Shown here piece by piece: positions 8,620 to 17,199 of a DNA stretch of 64,000 nucleotides (within the stretch, counting starts at the first letter, position 1; every line of letters begins with the position of its first letter). The translations under genes and the position numbers were made by a program. The stretch is from the NCBI GenBank assembly GCA_030694985.1, contig JAUYTV010000031.1, positions 1 to 64,000 of the forward strand, written 5' to 3'. The DNA is from Methanoregula sp. (GTDB lineage: Archaea > Halobacteriota > Methanomicrobia > Methanomicrobiales > Methanospirillaceae). The notes below the pieces were generated by a model. That model was not told the DNA's origin and ran no database searches. It was given only the letters and a program-made list of their open reading frames with translations.

Positions 8620-9954
8620 ATGGCACTCAAAGCTCTTGACATTTACAAACTCCTGCCCAGAAAAAACTGCAAGGAATGCGGTGATCCCACCTGCCTGACC
8701 TTTGCCATGAAACTTGCCGGGGGGAAAACTGATGTAGACCTCTGCCCGTATCTTGATGATGCAGCCAAAGCGGTACTGGGCGCTACAACCCGCCCGCCAA
8801 TCCGGCTTGTGAAACTCGGGATTGGTGAACGATCTTTTGCAGTTGGTGAAGAGTTTGTACTCTATCGTCACGAAAAAACGTTTTATCACCCACCGGGAAT
8901 TTTGTTTAAGATTTCCGACACTCAGACTACAGAAGATATTCAGGCAATAACAACGCGTGTGCGGGATGAATCGTTTACCCGTGTGGGAGTGGATCTCCGG
9001 TTTAACGGGATTGCAATTGAAAATACCAGTGGAACTCCAGATACTTTTGCAAGAGCGGTTGAAACGGTTGAAAAAATTGCGGACCTCCCGCTGGTACTCA
9101 TGGCCAGAGACCCTGCTGCACTATCAGCAGCTCTTATGCATTGCGGAACCTATCGTCCACTAATCCACGCAGCTACACCGGAAAATTACAAGGAATTCTG
9201 TGCACTGGCAAAAAACCATAGTTGCCCGCTGGTAATTAAAGCAAATAATATCGATACACTTGCACAACTCGCAAAAGACTGCACAGCAAATGGAATGCAG
9301 GATCTGATACTGGATCTTTTACCGGAATCATTACAGGCATTTATTGTCCGGTCAACAACTATCCGCCAGCTTGCCATCACCCGGGCAGCACCCGATCTCG
9401 GGTACCCGGTATTTCTCGATGCTTCCGTAATGGAGATGCCGGATGCAGCCATTGCACTGGGCATTGTAAAATATGCTTCAGTCATTATTTCTTATCCGCT
9501 TTCTCCTGCAACTGCAAGAGCAGCACTGACCCTGCGCCAGAATATTTACACCGATCCCCAGAAACCGATCCAGATGAACCCGGGTCTGTATCGTGTGGGA
9601 GACCCTAAAAAGGACGCACCTGTCTTAATGACGGTGAACTTCTCGCTCACATTCTTTACCCTCCAGGGATATCTTGAATCCACACGTGTGCCCTGCTTCA
9701 TGCTGATTGTCGACACCGAAGGACTCTCTGTGCTCACCGCTGTTGCTGCAGGAAAACTCAGTGAGATGCTGGTTAAAGACTCCATAAAAAAATTTGCAGT
9801 TGAAGATGAGGTATCCCACAGAAAACTCATTATACCGGGATACGCATCCCCGCTTTCGGGCAGGATCGAGGAGGCAACCGGATGGAAAGTACTGGTAGGG
9901 CCACGGGATGCAGCAGAAATTAGTGATTTTTTAAATGAGGAGTGGAAACAATAA
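8620..9954 (+). CDS. acsC: Corrinoid iron-sulfur protein large (gamma) subunit, AcsC/CdhE
   Basis: 444 aa, the family's normal length. The N-terminal [4Fe-4S] domain has Cys17, Cys20, Cys25 and Cys42 (CKECGDPTC...C), the same numbering as the clostridial protein; this low-potential cluster reactivates oxidised cobalt. A TIM barrel follows, and the C-terminal ~120 residues form the corrinoid-binding domain. The ATG at 8620 is preceded by a G-rich ribosome site (GGGGGGG at 8606-8612) and begins MALKALDIYKLLP, as in homologues; an upstream in-frame start would overlap acsD by 176 bases and add non-homologous residues. The stop abuts the RACo-like gene with no gap. Confidence 0.92.
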   Translation: MALKALDIYKLLPRKNCKECGDPTCLTFAMKLAGGKTDVDLCPYLDDAAKAVLGATTRPPIRLVKLGIGERSFAVGEEFVLYRHEKTFYHPPGILFKISDTQTTEDIQAITTRVRDESFTRVGVDLRFNGIAIENTSGTPDTFARAVETVEKIADLPLVLMARDPAALSAALMHCGTYRPLIHAATPENYKEFCALAKNHSCPLVIKANNIDTLAQLAKDCTANGMQDLILDLLPESLQAFIVRSTTIRQLAITRAAPDLGYPVFLDASVMEMPDAAIALGIVKYASVIISYPLSPATARAALTLRQNIYTDPQKPIQMNPGLYRVGDPKKDAPVLMTVNFSLTFFTLQGYLESTRVPCFMLIVDTEGLSVLTAVAAGKLSEMLVKDSIKKFAVEDEVSHRKLIIPGYASPLSGRIEEATGWKVLVGPRDAAEISDFLNEEWKQ

Positions 9955-11856
9955 ATGCGTACGGTTACTTTTATTCCCGGTTATCGTAAGATCGATGCTG
10001 AACAGGGTAGCACAATTCTTGATGCTGCCCAGCGTGCTGGATTAAATATCAACGTAGTCTGCGGCGGTCAGGGAAAATGCGGGAAATGCATTGTCTATGT
10101 CCGGTCTGGAAAGACAATTTTTGACCAGCAGAAATACAAGCGTTTTTTCACAGATGATGAACTAGCACAGGGCGCATGTCTTGCCTGCCAGACAACTATT
10201 GAAAGTGATTTGCAGGTGTTTATTCCTGACAGCACATCTATCCAGGAACAGAAGATCCTCATTGACGGGCAGGAAACTGCAATGGAATTTCACCCGTCGG
10301 TCAGGAAATATTACATTGAACTCCAACCTCCAACTATTTCCGATCCCTCTCCGGATCTTTCCCGGTTGCTCTGGGGCATCCAGAAAGCCGGAGGCCCGTC
10401 AGCAGAAAAAATCTATGCACCTTTAGAGATGCTAAGGAAAATTCCGGCTATCCTTCGCCATTCCGAGTGGAAAGCAACCGGAACCGTTGCCCTTGTGCCG
10501 GGCGGATACCGCCTTGTCGATGTGCAGGAAAATGATACGGCAAAAAGACTCTATGGAGCAGCAGTAGATCTGGGTTCTACAACAATTGTTGTATACATCT
10601 GGGATCTTGTCACCGGTAAAATAGCTGGTGTTGCTTCGAATTACAACCGGCAGATCAGTTGTGGGGAAGATATTTTAGCACGCGTAAATTTTGCCCGTAA
10701 GAACGGGCTTTCAAAGCTTCAGGCACTTGCTACCGAGAGCATTAATTTGGCTATAACTACTGCATCCAACACAGCAGGCATCGACCGGGAAGATATCTAC
10801 GAGATTGTTGTAGCAGGAAATACCGTAATGACCCACATGCTGCTGGGTATCGATCCGGCATATATGATCTCTGAACCGTATGTTCCTGTAGTGCGAAGAG
10901 CATTATCTGTATCAACAGGCAGGATTGGTATAACCTGTAATCCCAACGGGGGACTCTTTGTCTTTCCGGCAGTCAGCGATTTTATCGGAGGTGACATCAT
11001 TGCAGATATCCTTGCCTGTGGGATGAGCGAGAAAGAAGAGATCTCCCTTCTTATAGATATCGGTACCAACTTTGAAGTTGTTCTTGGCAACAGTGAGTGG
11101 ATGTTTTCATGCGCTGGTGCGGCCGGCCCCGCACTCGAAGGTGGCGAAGTACTCTTCGGCATGCGGGCAAACCCGGGTGCAATTGAAAAGATCTCTATCG
11201 AACCGGGCACGCTTAACCCTTTGTATACCACGATCAATGGTATAAAACCACAGGGGATCTGCGGCTCCGGACTTATCGATCTTTTAGCAGAACTCCTCTG
11301 CACCTGTGTCATTGACAGAACCGGGCGCATCAACACGGGTATAGCCAATCCACGAATACGGACAAACAGCCACTTCCCCGAATACGTTATTGAATGGGCA
11401 AACAGAACCGGTATAGGAAAAGATATTGTCATTACCGAAAACGATATCAAAAATCTGATCATGAGTAAAGCGTCAGTACATGCAGCCTGTGTCACGCTGA
11501 TGAACCAGGCCGGCATTAACCGAAAAGAGATAAGTACCATCTATTTTGCCGGAGCATTTGGAAACTACATCAACAAAAAGAATGCAACCATCATTGGCCT
11601 AATTCCGGAAATAAGTATTGATAAGATTGTCAATATCGGAAACGGGGCGGTAACCGGTGCAAATATTGCACTTATCAACCGGAGGATGAGAAAAACACTT
11701 GACGAAATTGCATGCCGGATTGCCTATATCGAGCTCAATGCGGAATCGTCTTTTATGGACGAATACACCTCCGGCACATTCCTGCCCCATACGGAACTAA
11801 CGCTCTTTCCCATGGTTCAGAAACTCCTGGATACCTGTCGGATAACAAAGGAGTAA
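9955..11856 (+). CDS. RACo-like corrinoid activation/regeneration protein (2Fe-2S + ASKHA ATPase)
   Basis: 633 aa. Residues ~1-95 form a plant-type [2Fe-2S] ferredoxin domain with Cys36, Cys42, Cys45 and Cys78; after a linker, from ~200 on, comes a DUF4445/ASKHA actin-like ATPase fold (AVDLGSTTIVVYIWD phosphate-1 loop; DIGTNFEVVLGN; AGAAGPALEGGEV). This architecture is that of RACo (acsV/orf7), which uses ATP to drive reduction of inactive Co(II) corrinoid iron-sulfur protein to Co(I). Its position directly after acsC makes the corrinoid protein of this operon the likely client. The presence of a bacterial-style reactivase supports the idea that the operon was acquired from bacteria. Confidence 0.9.
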   Translation: MRTVTFIPGYRKIDAEQGSTILDAAQRAGLNINVVCGGQGKCGKCIVYVRSGKTIFDQQKYKRFFTDDELAQGACLACQTTIESDLQVFIPDSTSIQEQKILIDGQETAMEFHPSVRKYYIELQPPTISDPSPDLSRLLWGIQKAGGPSAEKIYAPLEMLRKIPAILRHSEWKATGTVALVPGGYRLVDVQENDTAKRLYGAAVDLGSTTIVVYIWDLVTGKIAGVASNYNRQISCGEDILARVNFARKNGLSKLQALATESINLAITTASNTAGIDREDIYEIVVAGNTVMTHMLLGIDPAYMISEPYVPVVRRALSVSTGRIGITCNPNGGLFVFPAVSDFIGGDIIADILACGMSEKEEISLLIDIGTNFEVVLGNSEWMFSCAGAAGPALEGGEVLFGMRANPGAIEKISIEPGTLNPLYTTINGIKPQGICGSGLIDLLAELLCTCVIDRTGRINTGIANPRIRTNSHFPEYVIEWANRTGIGKDIVITENDIKNLIMSKASVHAACVTLMNQAGINRKEISTIYFAGAFGNYINKKNATIIGLIPEISIDKIVNIGNGAVTGANIALINRRMRKTLDEIACRIAYIELNAESSFMDEYTSGTFLPHTELTLFPMVQKLLDTCRITKE

Positions 11857-11863
11857 AAAACCT

Positions 11864-12898
11864 ATGGCAAAGATGATTCCTTCCCCCCATTCACTGGCAA
11901 CTGGTATCGGTTCACTCCCGAATTTAGATCCATTGGAAGCATGCCGTGATGTGCTGGAGATCTTCCCTGAATTTCCCTATATCCCCACCCTGCCCTGCAG
12001 AGGATTGTCTGAGAGAATTGTTTTTAGTGATTCTGAACAGTTACCCGGCCGAATCATACTGGATGAACGGCTCTTTTTTGACAGCACTTCAGACCCGACT
12101 GCTGCCATGGAACAGGTGTATATGGATTATGTTGAGGGAAATTTTGCACCCTATGCCCTGCACACCGAATATTCATCAGCATTTACCGAGATGATGATGC
12201 ACAAACTTCCTGGTGTCAGCATCCTGAAATTCCAGATCACCGGACCGGTCACTTTCGGTATGCAGGTGGTAGATGAGGCCAAACGTCCCATCTATTTTGA
12301 TTCGCAGCTGGCAGATGTCCTCGGAAAGATGCTGGCTTTAAAGGCACGCTGGTGCGAAGTTGAGATGCAGGAAAAGACCGGTGTTAAAGAGACCCTGATT
12401 ATTCTTAACGAACCATATTTTGCATCGCTGGGATCTTCGGTTGTACCTGTTGACAGGGAGACGGTAAAGGCCAACTGGGAAGATGCCGCGGCACTGGTAA
12501 CAGGGGGGTTAGGGGTTCATTGCTGCTCGAATACGGACTGGGAATTTGTCATCAGCCTCAATCCTTCAGTTGTGTCACTCGATGCATATACAACAGCTAA
12601 AGAGTTCCTGTTGTACACTGATACTATCGTTTCTTACATGGAGCGCGGAGGTGTTGTCGCATGGGGGATTGTGCCTTCTGACCCACAGCTTTTTACTCAG
12701 GAGACCACTGATTCACTCTATAACAAATATCTCGATATCCGCACGCGGCTATGTAACAATATGCCAGAAGATCTCTTTGATGCCCAGTCACTAATTACAC
12801 CAAGTTGCGGGATCCGTTTTGCTGATCGCCCCACTGCCCGGGCAATTATGCAGGCAGCATCAGAAATTTCGCATCGTATCCGTAACAAAAACGGGTGA
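11864..12898 (+). CDS. Core methionine synthase: MetE C-terminal-domain-only protein, MesB-like
   Basis: 344 aa, one MetE-C/UROD-superfamily TIM barrel; full MetE is ~750 aa, so the folate-binding N-terminal half is absent. An ATGIGSLPN start, KFQITGPVTFG, LNEPYFASLGSS and the zinc-type HCC (His219-x-Cys221) with a later Cys315 fit homocysteine-activating methyltransferases. Folate-independent short methionine synthases (MesA-D) are known to take methyl from corrinoid proteins; MesB is linked to organisms with a Wood-Ljungdahl corrinoid protein such as Dehalococcoides. Location inside the corrinoid-protein operon (7 bases after the reactivase) points to methyl-AcsCD as donor and homocysteine as acceptor. 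A methylcorrinoid:thiol methyltransferase with another acceptor is the alternative. Confidence 0.78.
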   Translation: MAKMIPSPHSLATGIGSLPNLDPLEACRDVLEIFPEFPYIPTLPCRGLSERIVFSDSEQLPGRIILDERLFFDSTSDPTAAMEQVYMDYVEGNFAPYALHTEYSSAFTEMMMHKLPGVSILKFQITGPVTFGMQVVDEAKRPIYFDSQLADVLGKMLALKARWCEVEMQEKTGVKETLIILNEPYFASLGSSVVPVDRETVKANWEDAAALVTGGLGVHCCSNTDWEFVISLNPSVVSLDAYTTAKEFLLYTDTIVSYMERGGVVAWGIVPSDPQLFTQETTDSLYNKYLDIRTRLCNNMPEDLFDAQSLITPSCGIRFADRPTARAIMQAASEISHRIRNKNG

Positions 12899-12920
12899 TT
12901 GCAGTCAGAAAGGAACGTCC

Positions 12921-13688
12921 ATGCACCACCATCCTTTTGTCATAGTAATTTCTGGAAAAGGCGGAACAGGAAAGACCACTCTCAGTTCACTGCTCATCCG
13001 CTCCTTAGTCGAAACAGGAGAAAAACCGGTGCTCGCAGTAGATGCTGATCCTAATGCAAATCTTCACGAGGCTCTTGGAGTTTCAGTCAGTGAGACGCTG
13101 GGAAGCATGCGAGAAGAAGCATTTACAAGAAAGATTCCTCCCGGCATGAACCGGCATGATTATGTCCGTTTCAGGTTCCGGCAGGCGCTTGTTGAAGCAG
13201 AAGGATTTGATCTCATTGCAATGGGAAGACCCGAAGGCAGCGGGTGTTACTGTTTTGCAAACGATCTCCTGTCAGAATGTATGACAGAGCTGGAGCGGGA
13301 ATACCGTTTCATTGTTATAGACACTGAAGCAGGAATGGAACATATCAGCAGGGGAACGATAGGAAAACCCGATATGCTGTTGATAGTCAGTGATCCCGGA
13401 GCTCGGGGCTTGCGGACTATCTTACGCATACAAGAGATCGCTACCCAGCTTGGGCTGGAACCTGCAAAGATCCATATCGTTTTTAATAAATACAAAACCG
13501 GCACTGCACCGGTAGATATCGGCAATGAAACGCCTGTTGCAATTCTTCCTTATGATCCCGAAGTTGAGGCTGCCGATCTTGCTGCAACGCCGGTTTCACA
13601 AATTCCTCCTCACAGTCCCGCCCGGATTGTTGTCTGGGAACTGGCAGAAAAGATCCGTTCACTTGCAAAAGAACATACCAGCTCATAA
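12921..13688 (+). CDS. cooC: CooC/AcsF-type nickel-insertion ATPase
   Basis: 255 aa MinD/Mrp-like ATPase. The deviant Walker A SGKGGTGKTTLSS is at residues ~11-23, AVDADPNANLHEALG follows, and GSGCYCFAND carries the CxC motif that binds metal at the dimer interface in CooC. VIDTEAGMEHISRGT is the Walker B/switch II region. CooC loads nickel into CO dehydrogenase; its close homologue AcsF serves acetyl-CoA synthase. With no CO dehydrogenase in this operon, maturation of the ACS A-cluster is the more likely job (inference). ATG 12921 has AAGGA seven bases upstream; the frame is open further up but reaches back into the methionine synthase gene. The stop is five bases from the convergent arginine decarboxylase. 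Confidence 0.88.
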   Translation: MHHHPFVIVISGKGGTGKTTLSSLLIRSLVETGEKPVLAVDADPNANLHEALGVSVSETLGSMREEAFTRKIPPGMNRHDYVRFRFRQALVEAEGFDLIAMGRPEGSGCYCFANDLLSECMTELEREYRFIVIDTEAGMEHISRGTIGKPDMLLIVSDPGARGLRTILRIQEIATQLGLEPAKIHIVFNKYKTGTAPVDIGNETPVAILPYDPEVEAADLAATPVSQIPPHSPARIVVWELAEKIRSLAKEHTSS

Positions 13689-13693
13689 AAAAA

Positions 13694-14236
13694 TCAGATG
13701 AAAACTGCCACTGCAATGGTAGTTGTCCAGAGACCGTTTTTGTCTCCTTCTGCCGATTGGCAGACATGCTTTGTCTTGATAATTTTTCCGCTTGCCTTGT
13801 AGATCTGTTCACGTTCCTGCCAGGCAAGACTTGCATCGAACTTGATTCCCAGTGTGGTGGCAAGCATGGTAGCTGCAAGATCTTCAGCATATTCCCCTGT
13901 TTTTTCCTGGGTTTCTCCGTATGCATGATGTTCTGACAGATATCCGTACTCTGCAGCTTCTTTGGGAAGGGCAAGACCGATGGCAGCAGATACCAGACGA
14001 TTTGGTTCGTTTGTATCATTTCTGGCCATCACACAGTACGTAATTCCCCCGGGAAGCAGTTGATCCAATCCATCAGATTTGCAGATCTGTTTACAGTTAG
14101 GAGGAAAGATACTCGAAACGTACACCAGATTACATTTTTCTATCCCGGCCCTTCGCAATGCCAGTTCAAACGAGGCAAGACGGTCTTTATGGACACCCAC
14201 ACCTTTGGTGAAAAAAATCCTGGTCGGAACATACAT
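13694..14236 (-). CDS. pdaD: Pyruvoyl-dependent arginine decarboxylase
   Basis: 180 aa. The enzyme decarboxylates arginine to agmatine for polyamine synthesis and is made as a proenzyme that cleaves itself to form a pyruvoyl group. The cleavage site is visible in [11 protein letters not shown] (between Ser41 and Ser42). Other family segments are [29 protein letters not shown] at the N-terminus and the central GGITYCVMA. Length is near the Methanocaldococcus enzyme (165 aa). The ATG at 14236 is followed upstream by an AT-rich promoter-like stretch (TTTAAATATTA near 14239-14251), so the leader is very short. Confidence 0.93.
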   Translation of the reverse strand: MYVPTRIFFTKGVGVHKDRLASFELALRRAGIEKCNLVYVSSIFPPNCKQICKSDGLDQLLPGGITYCVMARNDTNEPNRLVSAAIGLALPKEAAEYGYLSEHHAYGETQEKTGEYAEDLAATMLATTLGIKFDASLAWQEREQIYKASGKIIKTKHVCQSAEGDKNGLWTTTIAVAVFI

Positions 14237-14396
14237 ATTTTTTAAATATTATCTGTTACCTTTTTAAGTTTTGGTCATTTTGGTAATATTTAAAAAAAAA
14301 TAAAGTGCATTTCCAGAAAAAAAAACCGGCCGCGCCCTTATTAGATGTGTTTTAAGAGAGACTACAATCCTCACAGGCAAAGAGAGCGTATTTTTT

Positions 14397-15083
14397 TTAT
14401 GACAGTCTGGCCAGAATCCCGGGCAACTCATCCATGGCATCAATCGTAAAATCAGCTGCAAACTCACTTCGATCATCAGAAAATCTGTCACCATACCGGG
14501 CATAAACCGAGCAGATGCCCAGTAACCTGCAGGGTTCTATATCCCGTCGGGGACTGTCTCCCACTAAAAGCACTTCGTTAGTTTTAGCTTTCATCATCTC
14601 AAGGGCAAAGAGAAAAGGATCGGGATCGGGTTTCTTGACTCCTACCATATCATAAGTCACCATCCCGCAAAAAAACGGGAGAAGTCCGGCTTTTTCAAGA
14701 CGAAGTGTCGCATCTTTGGAGTGAGCGTCCGTGACGATCCCCATAGTATACCCGCATTCCCTGAGTAGTTCAAGAGTTTCCATCACACCGGAATAGGGAG
14801 TAATGTGTTTAAGTTTCTCGATCTCGTAAATCCGACAGGCTTCTTTATACATTCCATTGTGAGAAAGCGAGCGATCGTTCATATAATCAAGAATGTTTTC
14901 ATGGGATTCGAATCCACGAACCGGGCGGAGAAAATAATCAAAAAGTGCGTTGCCATCATCATTTCCAAGATATTCTGCAACCGCATGACAGGAAGTAATC
15001 TGGGCGCCGACTAGATCAAAGAGAGTATTGTCCATATCAAACAGGACCGTAGTGATAGGTTTTTGAAGATTTTTAAAAGCCAT
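14397..15083 (-). CDS. HAD-superfamily hydrolase (phosphatase)
   Basis: 228 aa. HAD motif I is FDMDNTLFD (nucleophile Asp15, general acid Asp17), motif II lies in GIVTDAHS, the motif III Lys is in GVKKPDPDPFLFA, and motif IV is LLVGDSPRRDIE. The cap between motif I and II is helical (C1 type), as in phosphoglycolate phosphatase and 2-haloacid dehalogenase relatives. Substrate unknown. It is transcribed away from cdrS-ftsZ across a 270-bp gap, with a start at ATG 15083 and no close co-directional neighbour except the arginine decarboxylase 160 bp downstream. Confidence 0.85.
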   Translation of the reverse strand: MAFKNLQKPITTVLFDMDNTLFDLVGAQITSCHAVAEYLGNDDGNALFDYFLRPVRGFESHENILDYMNDRSLSHNGMYKEACRIYEIEKLKHITPYSGVMETLELLRECGYTMGIVTDAHSKDATLRLEKAGLLPFFCGMVTYDMVGVKKPDPDPFLFALEMMKAKTNEVLLVGDSPRRDIEPCRLLGICSVYARYGDRFSDDRSEFAADFTIDAMDELPGILARLS

Positions 15084-15241
15084 TCAGATTTTAACTAAGG
15101 GATGAGAAGCAAGATGAGTCTTTTGATTGTGATAACCATGTGACCACTCCCCCAAAAAGGCTGCTATTTTCCAACCGATTCTCAACAGTCTGCACCACGG
15201 TTTAATAAAAAACCTGGTTTGACAGGCTCAAAGAAGAAGGT

Positions 15242-15251
15242 ATTTATACAT
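15242..15251 (+). promoter_or_regulatory. TATA-like box of cdrS-ftsZ
   Basis: ATTTATACAT is a good archaeal TATA-like sequence about 110 bases before the cdrS start; transcription would begin near 15275, which puts the palindromic half-sites at 15281-15340 just downstream of the start site in the leader. Confidence 0.5.
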
Positions 15252-15280
15252 TGATGTTTAATTTTGATTCATCTGGTTAA

Positions 15281-15340
15281 GTCAGACACTAAGACACTAT
15301 TTGTCTGACATATGTGTGACAAATGACAGACATATGTCAG
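15281..15340. promoter_or_regulatory. Clustered inverted repeats (probable RHH operator) before cdrS-ftsZ
   Basis: CTGACATATGTGTGAC (15305-15320) and GACAGACATATGTCAG (15325-15340) form an imperfect inverted repeat with a 4-base spacer (14 of 16 positions pair), and each arm contains a CATATG-centred palindrome. A further GTCAGAC at 15281-15287 pairs with GTCTGAC at 15303-15309. Half-site spacing near 22 bases is compatible with several RHH dimers binding side by side. Placement directly before an RHH gene suggests autoregulation (inference). Confidence 0.6.
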
Positions 15341-15354
15341 AAACGTGGGGTAAA

Positions 15355-15534
15355 ATGATGCAAAGAATCACGCTCCGGTTGCCTGAACAGCAAATCAATC
15401 TGCTCCAGCAGATAGTAGACACGGGAGAATATCCCAATATCTCTGAGGCTGTGAGGGCTGCGGTTCGCGAACTTGTTGAAAAACGTGCAAACCGTGTCTT
15501 AAAAGAGAGCGACCAGGTTTCATTTAAGGTTTGA
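15355..15534 (+). CDS. cdrS: CdrS-like ribbon-helix-helix regulator
   Basis: 59 aa RHH (CopG/MetJ fold) DNA-binding protein. The beta strand QRITLRLPEQQ is followed by two helices including the PNISEAVRAAVRELV signature. In haloarchaea the short RHH protein CdrS is co-transcribed with ftsZ2 and controls a cell-division regulon. The same pairing is seen here: ftsZ starts 11 bases downstream. The start was placed at ATG 15355 (or 15358), five bases after GTGGGG; the frame upstream runs through the palindromes and encodes no conserved residues. Homology to CdrS rests on context and fold, so a general RHH repressor cannot be excluded. Confidence 0.8.
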   Translation: MMQRITLRLPEQQINLLQQIVDTGEYPNISEAVRAAVRELVEKRANRVLKESDQVSFKV

Positions 15535-15545
15535 GAGGGTAAAAA

Positions 15546-16712
15546 ATGCAGAGCATTATTAACGACGCTTTAAAAAACGCTGACCTTGAAAAAGAGATGA
15601 ACAAGACCAGCAAATCAAATGAACTGGATGATGACTTCTGTGGTCAGCCACGTATCGTTATTATCGGATGCGGTGGCGCAGGCAACAACACGGTAAACCG
15701 CATCCACCACATGGGTGTTTCCGGTGCAGAAACAATTGCAATCAACACCGACAAGCAGCATCTGGATATGATCCAGGCTGACAAACGCATCCTTATCGGT
15801 AAATCCTTAACCAAAGGCCTTGGTGCCGGTGGATATCCCGATGTTGGTAAACGTGCAGCTGAGATGGCACGCCCGACACTTGAGGCAATTTTAGAATCCG
15901 CAGATCTTGTCTTTATCACAGCAGGTATGGGAGGAGGTACCGGTACCGGTTCAGCACCCGTTGTCGCATCGATTGCAAAAGAGCAGGGCGCAATTGTTGT
16001 CGGAATGGTCAGCTACCCGTTCCAGGTTGAAAAGGCCAGGCTCATCCGCGCAGAGGAAGGTCTTGAAGCACTTGCAGCAGCAGCTGACTCAGTGATTGTT
16101 CTTGACAACAACCGGTTGAAGAACTTCGTTCCAAACCTCCCGCTCGGTCAGGCATTCTCTGTCATGGACCAGCTCATTGGTGAGACTGTAAAAGGTATTT
16201 CTGAAACAATCACCGAGCCATCACTCATCAACATTGACTATGCAGATGTCCGCGCCATCATGTCCAAGGGCGGCGTTGCAGTCATGCTCGTAGGGGAGAG
16301 CAAGCAGCAGAACAAGGCAGAAAGCGTAGTCCGCGAATGCTTAAGCAACCCGATGCTCGACATCGACTACCGCGGCGCAACCGGAGCCTTAATCCACATC
16401 ACTGGAGGTACAGATCTTACCCTGCAGGATGCAGAAGAAGTCGCAACCTCGCTTACGTATGAACTCGATCCCCATGCAGATGTCATCTGGGGCGCCCGCG
16501 TCCGTGGCGATATGGAAGGTAAAATCCGTGTTCTTGCTATCATGACCGGTGTCAAGAGCGCGCAGATCCTCGGTACCCGCCAGTCCTACAAGACCATGGT
16601 CCAGGACATAGCTGACAAGCGGTCAAATCCAAAAGCCGTTGAGATGCCCCAAAGCAGAAGAAGCGGCAGGGATCAGCCAAGTGGCGGCGGCACCCTGGAA
16701 TGGGTCGGTTAA
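15546..16712 (+). CDS. ftsZ: Cell division protein FtsZ (archaeal, CdrS-linked; FtsZ2-like)
   Basis: 388 aa tubulin homologue that forms the division ring by GTP-dependent polymerisation. [15 protein letters not shown] (nucleotide-binding start), the tubulin signature [15 protein letters not shown] and the T7-loop region [13 protein letters not shown] are present. An extra ~35-residue charged N-terminus precedes the core, and the C-terminus is a short Ser/Gly/Arg tail ending [14 protein letters not shown] lies six bases before the ATG. Assignment as the FtsZ2-type partner rests on the neighbouring RHH gene; no second ftsZ is in the window to compare. Confidence 0.93.
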   Translation: MQSIINDALKNADLEKEMNKTSKSNELDDDFCGQPRIVIIGCGGAGNNTVNRIHHMGVSGAETIAINTDKQHLDMIQADKRILIGKSLTKGLGAGGYPDVGKRAAEMARPTLEAILESADLVFITAGMGGGTGTGSAPVVASIAKEQGAIVVGMVSYPFQVEKARLIRAEEGLEALAAAADSVIVLDNNRLKNFVPNLPLGQAFSVMDQLIGETVKGISETITEPSLINIDYADVRAIMSKGGVAVMLVGESKQQNKAESVVRECLSNPMLDIDYRGATGALIHITGGTDLTLQDAEEVATSLTYELDPHADVIWGARVRGDMEGKIRVLAIMTGVKSAQILGTRQSYKTMVQDIADKRSNPKAVEMPQSRRSGRDQPSGGGTLEWVG

Positions 16713-17199
16713 TTGTACCGGAATAATTGTTCAACGAAAAATCTAAAAAAATCTTCAGTAATTCAGGGAAATGTTGGCCAATCCAACTACCAACATCCTT
16801 TTTGCAATGATTATTTAAAAAAGCTGAATCAATTATTTGTGATATCATCTTGTTGCCACTTCTGGTAAATTGGCGAAACGCTTAATAATTCCTCAATCCT
16901 TTAAAATATAGTACATTTGATCTGTCCTTTTGGGAGGATATGGGTTTTTACCTTTTCACGTAAGGTGACACCCAGGTATCGGGAGTTGAACATCATGAAC
17001 AGAGTGTTGAACAAAGACTTCAATTGCAAGTCTTCTACGCTGATTGCATTTTCTGATGTTTTTTTCCCTGCATCCTGCATGCAGAATTGGTATTTGAGTA
17101 AAGTAAAAGAGTCAGGTATTCTGGTCTTTTTAATAAATATACTCGTTTACACTACATGCACTTCCAAAGACAGGAAAATCTGATGAGGAGTTGTAACGC
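16713..17199. other. 487-bp intergenic region, no convincing gene
   Basis: Between ftsZ and the coiled-coil gene. AT-rich, with a run of A/T after ftsZ and TATA-like AATAAATATACTC near 17133-17145 that could serve the coiled-coil gene. A 62-codon frame from ATG 16995 has a GGGAG nine bases upstream, but its product looks unlike a folded protein and I do not call it. No hairpin comparable to the repeats elsewhere was seen. Confidence 0.4.

Noticed and set aside
16995-17183. 62-codon frame with GGGAG nine bases upstream
   Set aside because: Composition and lack of any family feature argue against; kept only as part of the intergenic note.
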